DNA from: CAIWHR01 sp963846855
Lineage (GTDB): Bacteria; Pseudomonadota; Gammaproteobacteria; Burkholderiales; Casimicrobiaceae
Assembly: GCA_963846855.1 (NCBI GenBank)
Contig: CAWJXK010000008.1
Coordinates: forward strand, 1,240,001 to 1,304,000
DNA length: 64,000 nt
Direction: 5' to 3'
Shown here piece after piece: positions 7,101-16,078 of this stretch (position 1 is its first letter; each line of letters begins with the position of its first letter). A program made the translations under genes and the position numbers. The notes beneath the pieces were generated by a model, which was given only the letters and a program-made list of their open reading frames with translations, was not told the DNA's origin and did no database searches.

Positions 7101-8738
7101 ATGCGCATGTGGGAACCGGTTTCGATGGCATTTGCGCGAGCGCGTGCGCGGAGGTACGCGCACGCCATCGCGGCGGCCGTGGCGTTCGCGTGCGCGCTCG
7201 CCATCGCAGGGTGCGCGTCCATGCCGCCCGGCATGGATGCTCCGAAGACCGCTTCCATCGCGCTTGCGAACCCGGATACGACGGCCCTCGGCAAGCAGGT
7301 CGAAGCGCGAGCCAGGGCGCATCCCGGCCTTTCCGGTTTCGAGCTCCTGACCGACGGTGCGGCGAGCTTCGCGTTCCACCTCGAGATCGCCGCGCGCGCG
7401 CAGCGGACGCTCGACGTGCAGTACTTCCTGATGCAGCAGGACGACACCGGGAAGCTGCTGCTCGAGGCGCTGCTGGAGGCCGCCGATCGCGGCGTGCGCG
7501 TGCGGCTGCTGCTCGACGACGCGCAGGCGTTCGACGCGGGCTCCTCGATCCGGCCGCTCGCAGCGCATCCCAACATCGAGATCCGGATCTTCAATCCGTT
7601 CGTGGTCCGGCGCGAGCTCACGGTGTTCCGCTGGGCGGAATTCATCGTCGCCAACCAGCGGCTCAACTACCGGATGCACAACAAGCTCTTCATCGGCGAC
7701 AACGCGATCGCGGTGACGGGTGGCCGCAACATCGGCGACGAATATTTCCAGGCGAGCACGGTCGTCAACTTCGGCGACTTCGACCTCGTCGTCGCCGGCC
7801 CGACGGTGCGTTCCCTGTCGCACAGCTTCGATGTCTACTGGAACGACAAGCTCGCGATCCCGGTCGAGAGGCTTCCGCTCGGCAAGCCGACGCAAGCCGA
7901 TCTCGACGGCTGCCGCAAGACGCTCGCCGCGCACAAGGAAAAGATGGCCGCCTCGGATTACGTGCGCTCGCTTCCTGCCGACAACGTCCTGGCGGGCATC
8001 CTGTCCGGGAAGAAGCCGCTCGTCTGGGCCAAGGCGACACTGGCCTACGATCCGCCCGACAAGGCGCAGCTCGAGCGCGACGGAGAGCCCGGGCGGCTCA
8101 TGTGGCGGCGGGTCGCGCAGGCCGTCGAAAGCGCGCAGCGCGAGCTCATCATCGTCTCGCCCTATCTCGTTCCGGGCGAGTCGGAGATGGCGCTCATCCG
8201 GCGATTGCGTGAGCGCGGCGTACGCGTCCGCGTGCTGACGAACTCGCTCGCGTCGACCGACATGCCGATCGTCCATGCCGGCTACCTTCGCTATCGCATT
8301 CCGCTGCTGGAGGCCGGTTGCGAGCTTTTCGAAGTTCGGACCGTGCCGGGCGAGCCGGAAGCCCACGGGCTCGTCAAGTCGGGCGGCTCCGGCCAGTTCG
8401 GGCTGCACGCGAAGGTCTTCGTCATCGACCGCCAGCGCGTATTCGCGGGGTCGATGAATTTCGACCAGCGCTCGTTCGACATCAACACCGAGATCGGGCT
8501 CATCATCGACAGTCCCCAGATCGCAGGCGAGATCACGGCGCGCTTCGAGGCGATCGCGCAGCCGGCGAACAGCTACAAGCTCGTGCTCGATCGCCCTGCC
8601 GGGCGCGCCCCGACGGTCGAATGGGTCACCGAGAAGGATGGCAGGACGATCCGGTTCGACACGGAGCCGGACGTCGACACAGGAAAGCTCGCGCTGGTCG
8701 ACATGCTTTCGCTGCTGCCGATCGAGCGGCTGCTCTGA
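7101..8738 (+). CDS. Phospholipase D-family lipoprotein, ClsC-like
   Basis: The 545-aa protein carries two HKD motifs of the phospholipase D superfamily: MHNKLFIGDNAIAVTGGRN (about 191-210) and LHAKVFVIDRQRVFAGSMNF (about 433-452). Two HKD halves form one active site that transfers phosphatidyl groups. The layout, including VQYFLMQQDDTGKLLLEALL and VRLLLDDAQAF, matches the ClsC/YmdC branch of cardiolipin synthases. An N-terminal segment ends in LAIAGC (cysteine about 38), predicting a lipoprotein; other in-frame ATGs lie nearby (for example 7125), so the exact start is uncertain. It follows entericidin directly, consistent with an envelope-lipid role. Confidence 0.85.
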   Translation: MRMWEPVSMAFARARARRYAHAIAAAVAFACALAIAGCASMPPGMDAPKTASIALANPDTTALGKQVEARARAHPGLSGFELLTDGAASFAFHLEIAARAQRTLDVQYFLMQQDDTGKLLLEALLEAADRGVRVRLLLDDAQAFDAGSSIRPLAAHPNIEIRIFNPFVVRRELTVFRWAEFIVANQRLNYRMHNKLFIGDNAIAVTGGRNIGDEYFQASTVVNFGDFDLVVAGPTVRSLSHSFDVYWNDKLAIPVERLPLGKPTQADLDGCRKTLAAHKEKMAASDYVRSLPADNVLAGILSGKKPLVWAKATLAYDPPDKAQLERDGEPGRLMWRRVAQAVESAQRELIIVSPYLVPGESEMALIRRLRERGVRVRVLTNSLASTDMPIVHAGYLRYRIPLLEAGCELFEVRTVPGEPEAHGLVKSGGSGQFGLHAKVFVIDRQRVFAGSMNFDQRSFDINTEIGLIIDSPQIAGEITARFEAIAQPANSYKLVLDRPAGRAPTVEWVTEKDGRTIRFDTEPDVDTGKLALVDMLSLLPIERLL

Positions 8739-9049
8739 CGGCAAGGGGCTGGTGCGATCGCGCCACCGCCCCGGCGCTTGGTAAAAAGTGCAGAGGCGGC
8801 AAGAAATCTTGCGCGCTCTGCCAGTCTTTGCGGCGCCGGCGTCGTGCGCAAGCGTTCGCATCGCCCCGCAATCGCGCCCGTGATCGACGTTCGGGCGTGC
8901 TGCAATGCCCGGCACGGAAACTGCTGGGCTATGGCGCCGAGGAGGCAATTCATCGCGGCCATGGATGCGGGCCGCGCGCCGCCTCGAACAACGTCAGGCG
9001 TGATCGGCCGACGCAGCGGCCATCACGCACGCGCCTACAGGAGGCATCG
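8739..9049. other. Intergenic region upstream of the DUF2231 gene
   Basis: This 311-bp stretch has no convincing gene. It holds a 14-bp palindrome, GCAAGAAATCTTGC, at 8799-8812 and a possible sigma-54 site at 8910-8925. Confidence 0.5.
8910..8925 (+). promoter_or_regulatory. Possible sigma-54 promoter of the DUF2231 gene
   Basis: CGGCACGGAAACTGCT has GG-N10-GC spacing and matches the RpoN consensus except for the first T of each half. It lies 125 bp before the ATG at 9050. The CTGCT half is the same variant as at the csbD site. Confidence 0.35.
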
Positions 9050-9565
9050 ATGAGAACGCCGGCGAGCATTGCAGGTCACCCGATTCACCCGATGCTGATC
9101 ACGATTCCGATCGGCCTCTGGATCTTCTCGCTCGTGAGCGATGTGATCGTCCACGTTTCCGACGTGGAGGACGTCCAGGTGCTCTGGTTCACCCTCGCCT
9201 ATTACACGATGGCGGGCGGCCTCGTGGGCGCGCTGCTGGCGGCGATCCCGGGGCTCATCGACTTCCTCTCGATGGAGCAGCCGCCGATCCGCAAGCTGGC
9301 CGCGACGCACATGGCGATCAACCTCACCGTAGTTGCGCTGTACGCAGTCAACCTGTGGCTGCGCACCTCGCAGCCGCCCAGCGCGGACGTCGGCTTCGGC
9401 CTGTCGGTGCTCGGCGTCGTGCTGCTCGGCATCTCGGGGTGGATCGGCGCCGAGATGGTGCACGTTCACCGCATCGGCGTCGCGGAGCCGGGCGAGACGA
9501 TGGCCAAGACCGAAGTCGCGCGCGACGAGCGCGGACGCCCGGGGCCGAGGCTCGGCTCGACATAG
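9050..9565 (+). CDS. DUF2231 family membrane protein
   Basis: The 171-aa protein starts MRTPASIAGHPIHPMLITIP; the GHPIHPMLI motif and four membrane segments (about 18-36, 45-68, 84-100, 113-131) define DUF2231, predicted to be related to haem-binding or redox membrane proteins but uncharacterised. The C-terminal 35 residues are hydrophilic. An ACAGGAGGC ribosome site precedes the ATG by about 5 bp. It stands alone between the phospholipase D gene and the convergent oxidoreductase gene. Confidence 0.85.
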   Translation: MRTPASIAGHPIHPMLITIPIGLWIFSLVSDVIVHVSDVEDVQVLWFTLAYYTMAGGLVGALLAAIPGLIDFLSMEQPPIRKLAATHMAINLTVVALYAVNLWLRTSQPPSADVGFGLSVLGVVLLGISGWIGAEMVHVHRIGVAEPGETMAKTEVARDERGRPGPRLGST

Positions 9566-9640
9566 CGAGGCGGTCGCCCGACGCGGCCCGCAAGGAAAAA
9601 CGCAGCACCCTCGCCGGCGCACCCGCGTCGGCGCGGGCAA

Positions 9641-12600
9641 CTACGCCGCGACCTTGATCGCGGACAGTGGCGTCTGCGGCTTTGCGGTGCGGAACTCCGC
9701 GAGCAGCGCCGCTTCCTTCGTCTTCGCTTCTCCGAGGAAGCGTTCCTTCACGTGGCCATAGCCGCGAATGTGCTCGGGGATCGAGGCGAGGTCCACCGCG
9801 AGCGCATGGTTGTGCGGCGCGAGCGAGCCCAGAATTTCGGTCAGCAGTGCCTCGTACTCGCCGGGAAGCGCTCGCTCGCGCCGGCGTTCGTCCGTCTTTC
9901 CGAAGACGTCGAACGGGGTGCCGCGCAATCCCTTCAGCTTCGCGAGCAGCGTGAATCCCTTCATCATCCAGGGGCCGTACGTGCGCTTCTTCACGAACCC
10001 CGTCGCCGCGTCGGGCTTCGCGACGAGGGGAGGCGCAAGATGGAAGACGAGCCTGTAATCGCCGTCGAACTGCTCGGCGACGCGCTTGCGGAAATCGGTC
10101 TCGGCATACAAACGCGCAACCTCGTATTCGTCCTTGACCGCCAACAGCTTGAAGTAGTAGCGGGCGACGGCCTCGGTCAGCGCCTGCGCGCCCGGAACGC
10201 GCGTCGATTCGGCGGCGCGCACGCGGTCGACGAAATCGGAATACCGCTTCGCGTACGCGGCGTCCTGGTACGCGGTCAGATACTCGACGCGCCGGGCGAT
10301 CATTTCGTCGAGCGACTGCGACAGCCGCTGTGAGGCGGGCTTGACCGACGGAATCGCCAGCGCCGAGACCTTGGCGGGATCGATCGCCGCGAGCCGTCCC
10401 CATGCGAAGCTCTTCTTGTTCGATTCGACAGCGGCGGCATTGAGCTCGATCGCGCGCAGGATCGCCGCACTTCCGACGGGCAGGAGGCCGCGCTGGAATG
10501 CGTAGCCCACCATGAAGAGATTGGTCGCGATCGAGTCGCCCATGAGTCCGGTGGCGAGCTTGGTCGCGTCGAGGAACTCCGCCTCGCCGGCGCCGACGGC
10601 GTCCTCGATCTCGCGCTCCATCGAGCCCAGCGGGAACGCTAGATCCGGATTGCGGGTGAATCCCGCCGGCATCACCAGCGCCGTATTGACGAGCGCCCTG
10701 GTGACGCCCTTCGCCATCTTGGCGAGCTGCTCGTAGCCGACGCCGGTCAGGATGTCGCAGGCGAGGATGAGGTCGGCGTCGCCCGCGGCGATGCGAGTCG
10801 CGTGCATCTCCTCTGGCGTGTTCGCGATGCGCACGTGCGAGACGACGGCACCGTTCTTCTGCGCGAGGCCCGTCATGTCGAGCACCGAGCAGCCCTTGCC
10901 CTCGAGGTGCGCCGCCATGCCGAGCAGCGCGCCGATGGTGACCACACCCGTGCCGCCGATGCCGGTGACGACGATCCCGTACGGCTTCGGCGTGTTTGGC
11001 ACGACCGGTTCGGGCAGCGCGGGGAAATCACCGCCCTCGGCCTTCTTCGGCTTGCGCAGGCCGCCGCCCTCGACGGTGACGAAGCTCGGGCAGAAGCCGT
11101 TGACGCACGAATAGTCCTTGTTGCACGAGCTCTGGTCGATCGTGCGCTTGCGGCCGAACTCGGTCTCGACCGGCGCGACCGACACGCAATTCGACTTGAC
11201 GCCGCAATCGCCGCAGCCTTCGCAGACGAGCTCGTTGATGAACACGCGCTTCGCCGGGTCGGGGAACTTGCCGCGCTTCCGGCGGCGGCGCTTTTCCGCG
11301 GCGCAGGTCTGGTCGTAGAGGAGCACCGTGCAGCCGGGCGTGTCGCGCAGGGTGCGCTGCACGCTGTCGAGGTCGTCGCGGTGATGGATCTCGATGCCGC
11401 TCGCGAAATAGTTCGGAGGATACTTGTCCGGCTCGTCGCTGACGACGACGATCTTCGCCGCGCCCTCCGCGGCGACCTGGCGCGCGATGTCGCCGGCCGT
11501 GAGCGGTCCGTCGAACGGCTGCCCGCCGGTCATCGCGACGGCATCGTTGTAGAGGATCTTGTAGGTGATATTCGCCTTGGCCGCGATCGCAGCGCGGATC
11601 GCGAGGCTGCCGCTGTGGTAATAGGTGCCGTCGCCCAGGTTCGCGAAGATGTGCTTCTCGCTCGTGAACGGCGCCTGGCCGATCCATGGCACGCCTTCGC
11701 CGCCCATGTGCGTGAACGTGCTGGTCTTGCGGTCCATCCAGATCGCCATCACGTGGCAGCCGATGCCCGCGGTCGCACGGCTTCCCTCGGGCACGTTGGT
11801 CGACGTGTTGTGCGGGCAGCCGGAGCAGAACCACGGTGTCCGCTCGAGCATGACCTTCGGCTTCGCCAGTGCGGCTTCCTTCGCGTTGATCCACTCGACA
11901 CGCGCCTTCAGCTGCTCGGACTGGCGCGGCAAGAGACCCAGCCGCTCGATCCGCTGCGCGATCACGCGCGCGATCATCGCGGGCGTGAGCTCGGAGAGCG
12001 CCGGCAGCAGCCAGTCGCCGTGCGGGCGCACCCATTCACCCTTTTCGTCGAACTTGCCGACGACGCGCGGGCGGACGTCGTCGCGCCAGTTGTAGAGCTG
12101 CTCCTTCAGCTGATACTCGACGACCTGCCGCTTTTCCTCGACGACGAGAATCTCGTCCAGGCCCTCGGCGAACTGGCGCACGCCCTCCGGCTCGAGCGGC
12201 CACGGCATCGCGATCTTGTAGACGCGAAGGCCGATGTCGGCGGCGTCCTGCTCGGTGATGCCAAGATCGTCGAGCGCCTGCCGCACGTCGAGATAGCTCT
12301 TGCCGCTGGTGATGATGCCAAGGCGCGGCTTCGGCGAGTCGATGACGATCTTGTTCAACTTGTTGACGCGGCAGTAATGGAGCGCCGCGTAGACCTTGTA
12401 GTTCTGCATCCGCGCCTCGGTCGCGAGGAACGGATCCGGCCAGCGGATCGATACGCCGTCGGCGGGCAGCGGAAAATCATCCGGGACGACGATCTTCGTG
12501 CGCTCGGGATCGATGTAGACCGACGCCGAGCTCTCGACGGTATCGGCCACGCACTTGAAGCCGACCCACAGGCCCGAATAGCGCGACATCGCCCAGCCGT

Positions 12601-13168
12601 GCAGGCCGAGATCGAGGATTTCCTGCACGCTCGACGGATAGAGCACCGGCATCATCGCCGCCGAGAACATGTGATCGGATTGGTGCGGCAGCGTCGACGA
12701 CTTGGCACCGTGGTCGTCGCCGGCCAGCACCAGCACGCCGCCATGCTTCGACGTGCCCGCATGGTTGGCATGCTTCAGGACGTCGCCGCAGCGGTCGACG
12801 CCGGGACCCTTGCCGTACCACATCGCGAACACGCCGTCGTATTTCGCGCCGGGGTAGAGGTTGACCTGCTGCGAGCCCCAGATCGCGGTCGCGGCGAGAT
12901 CCTCGTTCAAGCCGGGCTGGAACTTGATGTGCGCTCGGTCGAGGAACTTCTGCGCCTTCCACAGCGACTGGTCGAGCGCGCCGAGCGGCGAGCCGCGATA
13001 GCCGGAGACGAAACCGGCGGTGTTGAGGCCGGCGAGCGCGTCGCGCTGGCGTTGCAGGATGAGGAGACGGACGAACGCCTGGGCGCCGGTCAGGTAGACG
13101 CGACCGGAATCGAGCGCGTACTTGTCGTCGATGTCGACGTCACGCAGCGCGGGAACGGCTGATGCCAT
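9641..13168 (-). CDS. Indolepyruvate ferredoxin oxidoreductase, fused subunits
   Basis: This 1175-aa protein fuses the pieces of IorA and IorB. An N-terminal pyrimidine/core region (GFVSGYRGSPLGALDQSLWK, about 53-72) is followed by a thiamine-diphosphate domain (SGCPHNTSTNVP about 453-464; GDGTYYHSG about 527-535), a ferredoxin-like segment with CEGCGDC and a second Cys group (about 645-700), and a C-terminal gamma-type domain (TGIGGTGVVTIGALLG, about 745). It converts aryl pyruvates from Phe/Tyr/Trp breakdown to aryl-acetyl-CoA with ferredoxin reduction. Full-length fusions near 1160-1190 aa are usual in Betaproteobacteria. It is divergent from the esterase gene. Confidence 0.9.
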   Translation of the reverse strand: MASAVPALRDVDIDDKYALDSGRVYLTGAQAFVRLLILQRQRDALAGLNTAGFVSGYRGSPLGALDQSLWKAQKFLDRAHIKFQPGLNEDLAATAIWGSQQVNLYPGAKYDGVFAMWYGKGPGVDRCGDVLKHANHAGTSKHGGVLVLAGDDHGAKSSTLPHQSDHMFSAAMMPVLYPSSVQEILDLGLHGWAMSRYSGLWVGFKCVADTVESSASVYIDPERTKIVVPDDFPLPADGVSIRWPDPFLATEARMQNYKVYAALHYCRVNKLNKIVIDSPKPRLGIITSGKSYLDVRQALDDLGITEQDAADIGLRVYKIAMPWPLEPEGVRQFAEGLDEILVVEEKRQVVEYQLKEQLYNWRDDVRPRVVGKFDEKGEWVRPHGDWLLPALSELTPAMIARVIAQRIERLGLLPRQSEQLKARVEWINAKEAALAKPKVMLERTPWFCSGCPHNTSTNVPEGSRATAGIGCHVMAIWMDRKTSTFTHMGGEGVPWIGQAPFTSEKHIFANLGDGTYYHSGSLAIRAAIAAKANITYKILYNDAVAMTGGQPFDGPLTAGDIARQVAAEGAAKIVVVSDEPDKYPPNYFASGIEIHHRDDLDSVQRTLRDTPGCTVLLYDQTCAAEKRRRRKRGKFPDPAKRVFINELVCEGCGDCGVKSNCVSVAPVETEFGRKRTIDQSSCNKDYSCVNGFCPSFVTVEGGGLRKPKKAEGGDFPALPEPVVPNTPKPYGIVVTGIGGTGVVTIGALLGMAAHLEGKGCSVLDMTGLAQKNGAVVSHVRIANTPEEMHATRIAAGDADLILACDILTGVGYEQLAKMAKGVTRALVNTALVMPAGFTRNPDLAFPLGSMEREIEDAVGAGEAEFLDATKLATGLMGDSIATNLFMVGYAFQRGLLPVGSAAILRAIELNAAAVESNKKSFAWGRLAAIDPAKVSALAIPSVKPASQRLSQSLDEMIARRVEYLTAYQDAAYAKRYSDFVDRVRAAESTRVPGAQALTEAVARYYFKLLAVKDEYEVARLYAETDFRKRVAEQFDGDYRLVFHLAPPLVAKPDAATGFVKKRTYGPWMMKGFTLLAKLKGLRGTPFDVFGKTDERRRERALPGEYEALLTEILGSLAPHNHALAVDLASIPEHIRGYGHVKERFLGEAKTKEAALLAEFRTAKPQTPLSAIKVAA

Positions 13169-13336
13169 GAGAAAATGCTCCGCAAAAATCGTGTCTTTGG
13201 GACGGGCGGTGTCCTGTAAGGTTCCGCCACGGGCGCCGGCCGATTGTGTCGCCCGTACGCTGATTGGCCGCGCATTCTACGCTTCACCGTATGTTGGGGC
13301 AATTTGTCCCCGCGCAAAACGACCGCCACGGACGAG

Positions 13337-14014
13337 ATGGACAAGACCCTGCTCCCTTGTATTGAGATCCTGACCGGCAAGAATCCCGACGCCGCCGTTC
13401 TCTGGCTGCACGGTCTTGGTGCCGACGGCAACGATTTCGTCCCGGTCGTGCCGGAGCTGCGCCTGCCGCCCGCGCTCGCCGTGCGCTTCGTCTTTCCGCA
13501 TGCGCCGGTCCGGCCGGTGACGATCAACAACGGATTCCCGATGCGCGCCTGGTACGACGTCACCGCGGCCGACATCGCGAGCCGCGCCGACCTCGCCGGG
13601 GTCAGCGCGTCGCAGCGGGCGATCGAGGCGTTGATTGCGCACGAGACATCACGCGGGATCGCGTCCCGCCGCATCGTGCTCGCCGGGTTTTCGCAGGGCG
13701 GCGTGATCGCGCTGCATACCGGGCTGCGCCATCCGGCGCGCCTCGCCGGCATTGTCGCGCTGTCGACGTACGTCGTCGCCGCCGAGCGGCTGCCGGCCGA
13801 GGCCGCGGCCGCGAATCGCGACGTCCCGATCTTCATGGCGCACGGCGACGCCGATCCGATGGTCAAGCTCGGTTGGGGTGAATCGTCGCGGCGCGCGCTC
13901 GAAGCGTCCGGCTATCGCGTCGAATGGCACACGTACCGCATGCAGCATGCCGTCGTGATGGAGGAAATCCAGGCGATCGGCGCATTCATCGCGCGCGTGC
14001 TCACGCCTGCCTGA
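13337..14014 (+). CDS. Carboxylesterase / phospholipase-type hydrolase
   Basis: The 225-aa alpha/beta hydrolase belongs to the phospholipase/carboxylesterase family (acyl-protein thioesterase-like). LHGLGADGNDF (about 24-34) supplies the oxyanion hole, GFSQGG gives the nucleophile Ser119, HGDADPMV gives Asp173, and MQHAVVMEE gives His204. Length and motif order are typical of bacterial EstB-like enzymes that hydrolyse short-chain esters. The ATG at 13337 (MDKTLLPC) was preferred to upstream in-frame starts that lack conservation. No signal peptide, so cytoplasmic. Confidence 0.9.
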   Translation: MDKTLLPCIEILTGKNPDAAVLWLHGLGADGNDFVPVVPELRLPPALAVRFVFPHAPVRPVTINNGFPMRAWYDVTAADIASRADLAGVSASQRAIEALIAHETSRGIASRRIVLAGFSQGGVIALHTGLRHPARLAGIVALSTYVVAAERLPAEAAAANRDVPIFMAHGDADPMVKLGWGESSRRALEASGYRVEWHTYRMQHAVVMEEIQAIGAFIARVLTPA

Positions 14015-14043
14015 CCGCACGAGCGGAAGCGCGAGCCGCGGGT

Positions 14044-14232
14044 TCAGGTCTCGGAGGATGCCGGCCGCGCGGCGTCGCGCGGCTTCGGCCGGATGCCGCG
14101 ACGCGAAAGCGCGTCGCGCAGCAGGAATTCGATCTGCGCGTTGACGCTGCGAAGCTCCGTCTGGGCGAGCCGCTCGAGCTCGACCCACACCGTCGGATCG
14201 AGGCGCAGCAGGAACGATTTCTTCTCCGCCAT
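14044..14232 (-). CDS. Arc-type ribbon-helix-helix protein
   Basis: This 62-aa protein (MAEKKSFLLRLDPTVWVELE, then RLAQTELRSVNAQIEFLLRD) has the ribbon-helix-helix pattern: a beta strand KSFLLRL for DNA contact, then two helices with the SVNAQIE turn typical of Arc-family proteins. It is the last gene of the SPFH/50-aa/DUF1648 operon. No toxin partner is next to it, so it may regulate the operon rather than act as an antitoxin; that is inference. Confidence 0.75.
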   Translation of the reverse strand: MAEKKSFLLRLDPTVWVELERLAQTELRSVNAQIEFLLRDALSRRGIRPKPRDAARPASSET

Positions 14233-14271
14233 TGAGTGGACGCCGGGCCGACGCTCGCTGCGCCGGCGGCT

Positions 14272-14769
14272 TCAGGTCCGCCGGCGGAAATGGCTCATCA
14301 GCGCGGCGACCCACACGAGCATGCCGACTCCGAACGCGACGAGCAGGATCACGAAGAGCGTTCCAGGCAGGCGCGGCGGCTCGTAGGCGTTCGCCACCAT
14401 CACCGCGGCGTGGATCGCGGCGATGAACAGCGAAAGAAGCGAGCCGAGCGAGCATGCCCATCCGAACAGATATCCGAGCGTGTCCTCGCGGCGCTCCGGC
14501 GCGAGCCAGTAGTCGCGGTCGGGAAGGTTGATCGCGCCGGGGAACACGCGCGGAAGGAGGCCGACCACCCCGACCACGAACAACGGAATGCCGATCGCGA
14601 AGGCGAGGATGAACACCTCGTAACCGTCGCGCGACATGTACCCGTTGGCACGACCGTTGGCTGCGAAATGCGATGCCACGCGCTCCGGCAGCGACGGAGT
14701 CGTCATCAGGAGGTAGATGAAAACGCCCACCAGCGTGATGGGAAAGAGCAGGGAGACGACTCGGCGCAT
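14272..14769 (-). CDS. DUF1648 family membrane protein
   Basis: The 165-aa protein has four membrane segments (about 5-23, 48-70, 97-122, 135-155). Between the first two lies LPERVASHFAANGRANGYMS, the DUF1648 motif also found at the N-terminus of SdpI-like immunity proteins. The SdpI C-terminal domain itself is absent. It sits between the 50-aa membrane protein and the Arc-type gene, all on one strand. Role unknown. Confidence 0.8.
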   Translation of the reverse strand: MRRVVSLLFPITLVGVFIYLLMTTPSLPERVASHFAANGRANGYMSRDGYEVFILAFAIGIPLFVVGVVGLLPRVFPGAINLPDRDYWLAPERREDTLGYLFGWACSLGSLLSLFIAAIHAAVMVANAYEPPRLPGTLFVILLVAFGVGMLVWVAALMSHFRRRT

Positions 14770-14878
14770 GGCGGCCTCGAAAAGAGGGAAGAAAATGCGA
14801 GCGGAGCGCTTTGCCGATGCCGTCCGCGCGTGAGCGCGGCGGCGGCCGTCAACGCGGCCCGCTCGCGGGGGAAAACGG

Positions 14879-15031
14879 TCAGCGGCGGACGATCGCGCCG
14901 CCGAGAATGCCGAGCACGAGGCCGGCGGCGAGCCCCACCGACGCGAATCCGGCGGCGACGCCTATCGCAGTGCCAATCACGGTGCCCAGGGCGATCCACA
15001 GCCCGCCCGCGTTGCGTGCTAGTGCCAGCAT
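14879..15031 (-). CDS. Small Gly/Ala-rich membrane protein
   Basis: A 50-aa product (MLALARNAGGLWIALGTVIG, TAIGVAAGFASVGLAAGLVL, GILGGAIVRR) that is almost one long Gly/Ala/Val/Leu-rich hydrophobic hairpin with basic ends. A strong AAGGAGGA ribosome site lies 6 bp before the ATG, which supports translation despite the size. It lies 31 bp downstream of the SPFH gene. I do not recognise a named family; glycine-zipper-like packing is visible (GxxxG-type spacing). Confidence 0.65.
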   Translation of the reverse strand: MLALARNAGGLWIALGTVIGTAIGVAAGFASVGLAAGLVLGILGGAIVRR

Positions 15032-15062
15032 CGAAATTCCTCCTTGGCAAGGACTTCGAAGG

Positions 15063-15998
15063 TCATTGATACAGGGACCCGGTGTTCACCACCGGCTGCA
15101 CGTCGGACTCCGCGCACAGCACGACCATCAGATTGCCGACCATGGTCGCCTTGCGCTCGTCGTCGAGCTCGACCACCTTCTTCGCGGACAGCTCCGAGAT
15201 GGCCATGTCGACCATCGACACGGCGCCGGTGACGATCTTGGTGCGCGCGGCGATGATCGCCTCGGCCTGCTGGCGGCGCAGCATCACCTGCGCGATCTCC
15301 GGCGCGTAGGCGAGGTGCGTCAGGCGCGACTCGTCGACGACGACGCCGGCCTTGTCGAACCGCGCCGAGAGCTCGCGCGACAGCGCCTTGGCGACGACGT
15401 CGGCGCTCGCCAGCAGCGTCGGCTCCGGCGACTCGACGGGATGCGTGTCGTCCCGGTCGTAGGCGAATGACGACGCGAGGTGGCGCACGGCGGCTTCCGC
15501 CTGCAGCTTCACGTAATGCTCGTAGTCGTCCACGTCGAAGTTCGCCTTGGCGGTGTCATCGACGCGCCAGACGACGACTGCGGCTATCTCGATCGGATTG
15601 CCGCGCTTGTCGTTGACCTTGAGTCGCTCGCCGTTGAGGTTGCGCGCGCGAAGCGAGATCTTCTTCCGCGTGTAGAACGGATTGGTTCCGCGCAGGCCAG
15701 GGGTGCGCGTCGTCCCCTTGTAGGCCCCGAAGAGCTGCACGATCGCCGCCTCGTTCGGTTGCAGCGTGTAGAGGCCGCCCAGCACCAGCGCGGCCACGAC
15801 GAAGAGGAGCCCGCCCCAGAGGAACGTAAGGAGCGAGGGCTGGCGCAAAGCGGCCGCGTCGGCGATCCCGCCCCAGATCACGTAGACGGCGAATGCCAGG
15901 AGCGCGATTCCCACCGCCAGCCACGCGAACCCATTGAACGTCATGATCGGCCGTTCCTGATGCACGTTCCGGCCGCCGAATGCTGCGGTGCCTTCCAT
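15063..15998 (-). CDS. SPFH domain (band 7) membrane protein
   Basis: The 311-aa product has two N-terminal membrane segments (about 20-40 and 53-73) followed by an SPFH/band-7 domain (about 77-260: YTLQPNEAAIVQLFGAYKGT, then NPFYTRKKISLRARNLNGER and KVNDKRGNPIEIAAVVVWRV), and a C-terminal helical tail. Such proteins scaffold membrane microdomains and often pair with proteases or small membrane proteins. ATG 15998 was chosen because GGGAGG sits about 6 bp upstream, though the open frame continues. It is the first gene of a four-gene leftward operon with the 50-aa protein, DUF1648 and Arc-type genes. Confidence 0.88.
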   Translation of the reverse strand: MEGTAAFGGRNVHQERPIMTFNGFAWLAVGIALLAFAVYVIWGGIADAAALRQPSLLTFLWGGLLFVVAALVLGGLYTLQPNEAAIVQLFGAYKGTTRTPGLRGTNPFYTRKKISLRARNLNGERLKVNDKRGNPIEIAAVVVWRVDDTAKANFDVDDYEHYVKLQAEAAVRHLASSFAYDRDDTHPVESPEPTLLASADVVAKALSRELSARFDKAGVVVDESRLTHLAYAPEIAQVMLRRQQAEAIIAARTKIVTGAVSMVDMAISELSAKKVVELDDERKATMVGNLMVVLCAESDVQPVVNTGSLYQ

Positions 15999-16054
15999 GA
16001 TCGACCTCCCGTTGGCCGCGGAGCGCGATCCCGCGCTGACGAAGCAATAGCATA

Positions 16055-16078
16055 ACGATATCATATAAATATCATAGA
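16055..16078 (-). promoter_or_regulatory. AT-rich promoter/operator of the SPFH operon
   Basis: A short AT-rich island in otherwise GC-rich DNA contains two direct copies of ATATCATA (16058-16065 and 16069-16076), 11 bp apart, about one helical turn, 60 bp upstream of the SPFH start. Spacing suggests tandem protein binding on one DNA face or a promoter with operator. Confidence 0.45.

Noticed and set aside
10802..13162. A 786-aa plus-strand open frame opposite the indolepyruvate oxidoreductase
   Set aside because: Antisense shadow of a clear 1175-aa gene; no recognisable motifs or ribosome site.
14044..14232. Toxin-antitoxin pair with the Arc-type protein as antitoxin
   Set aside because: No small toxin-like gene is adjacent; the neighbours are a DUF1648 membrane protein and a convergent esterase.
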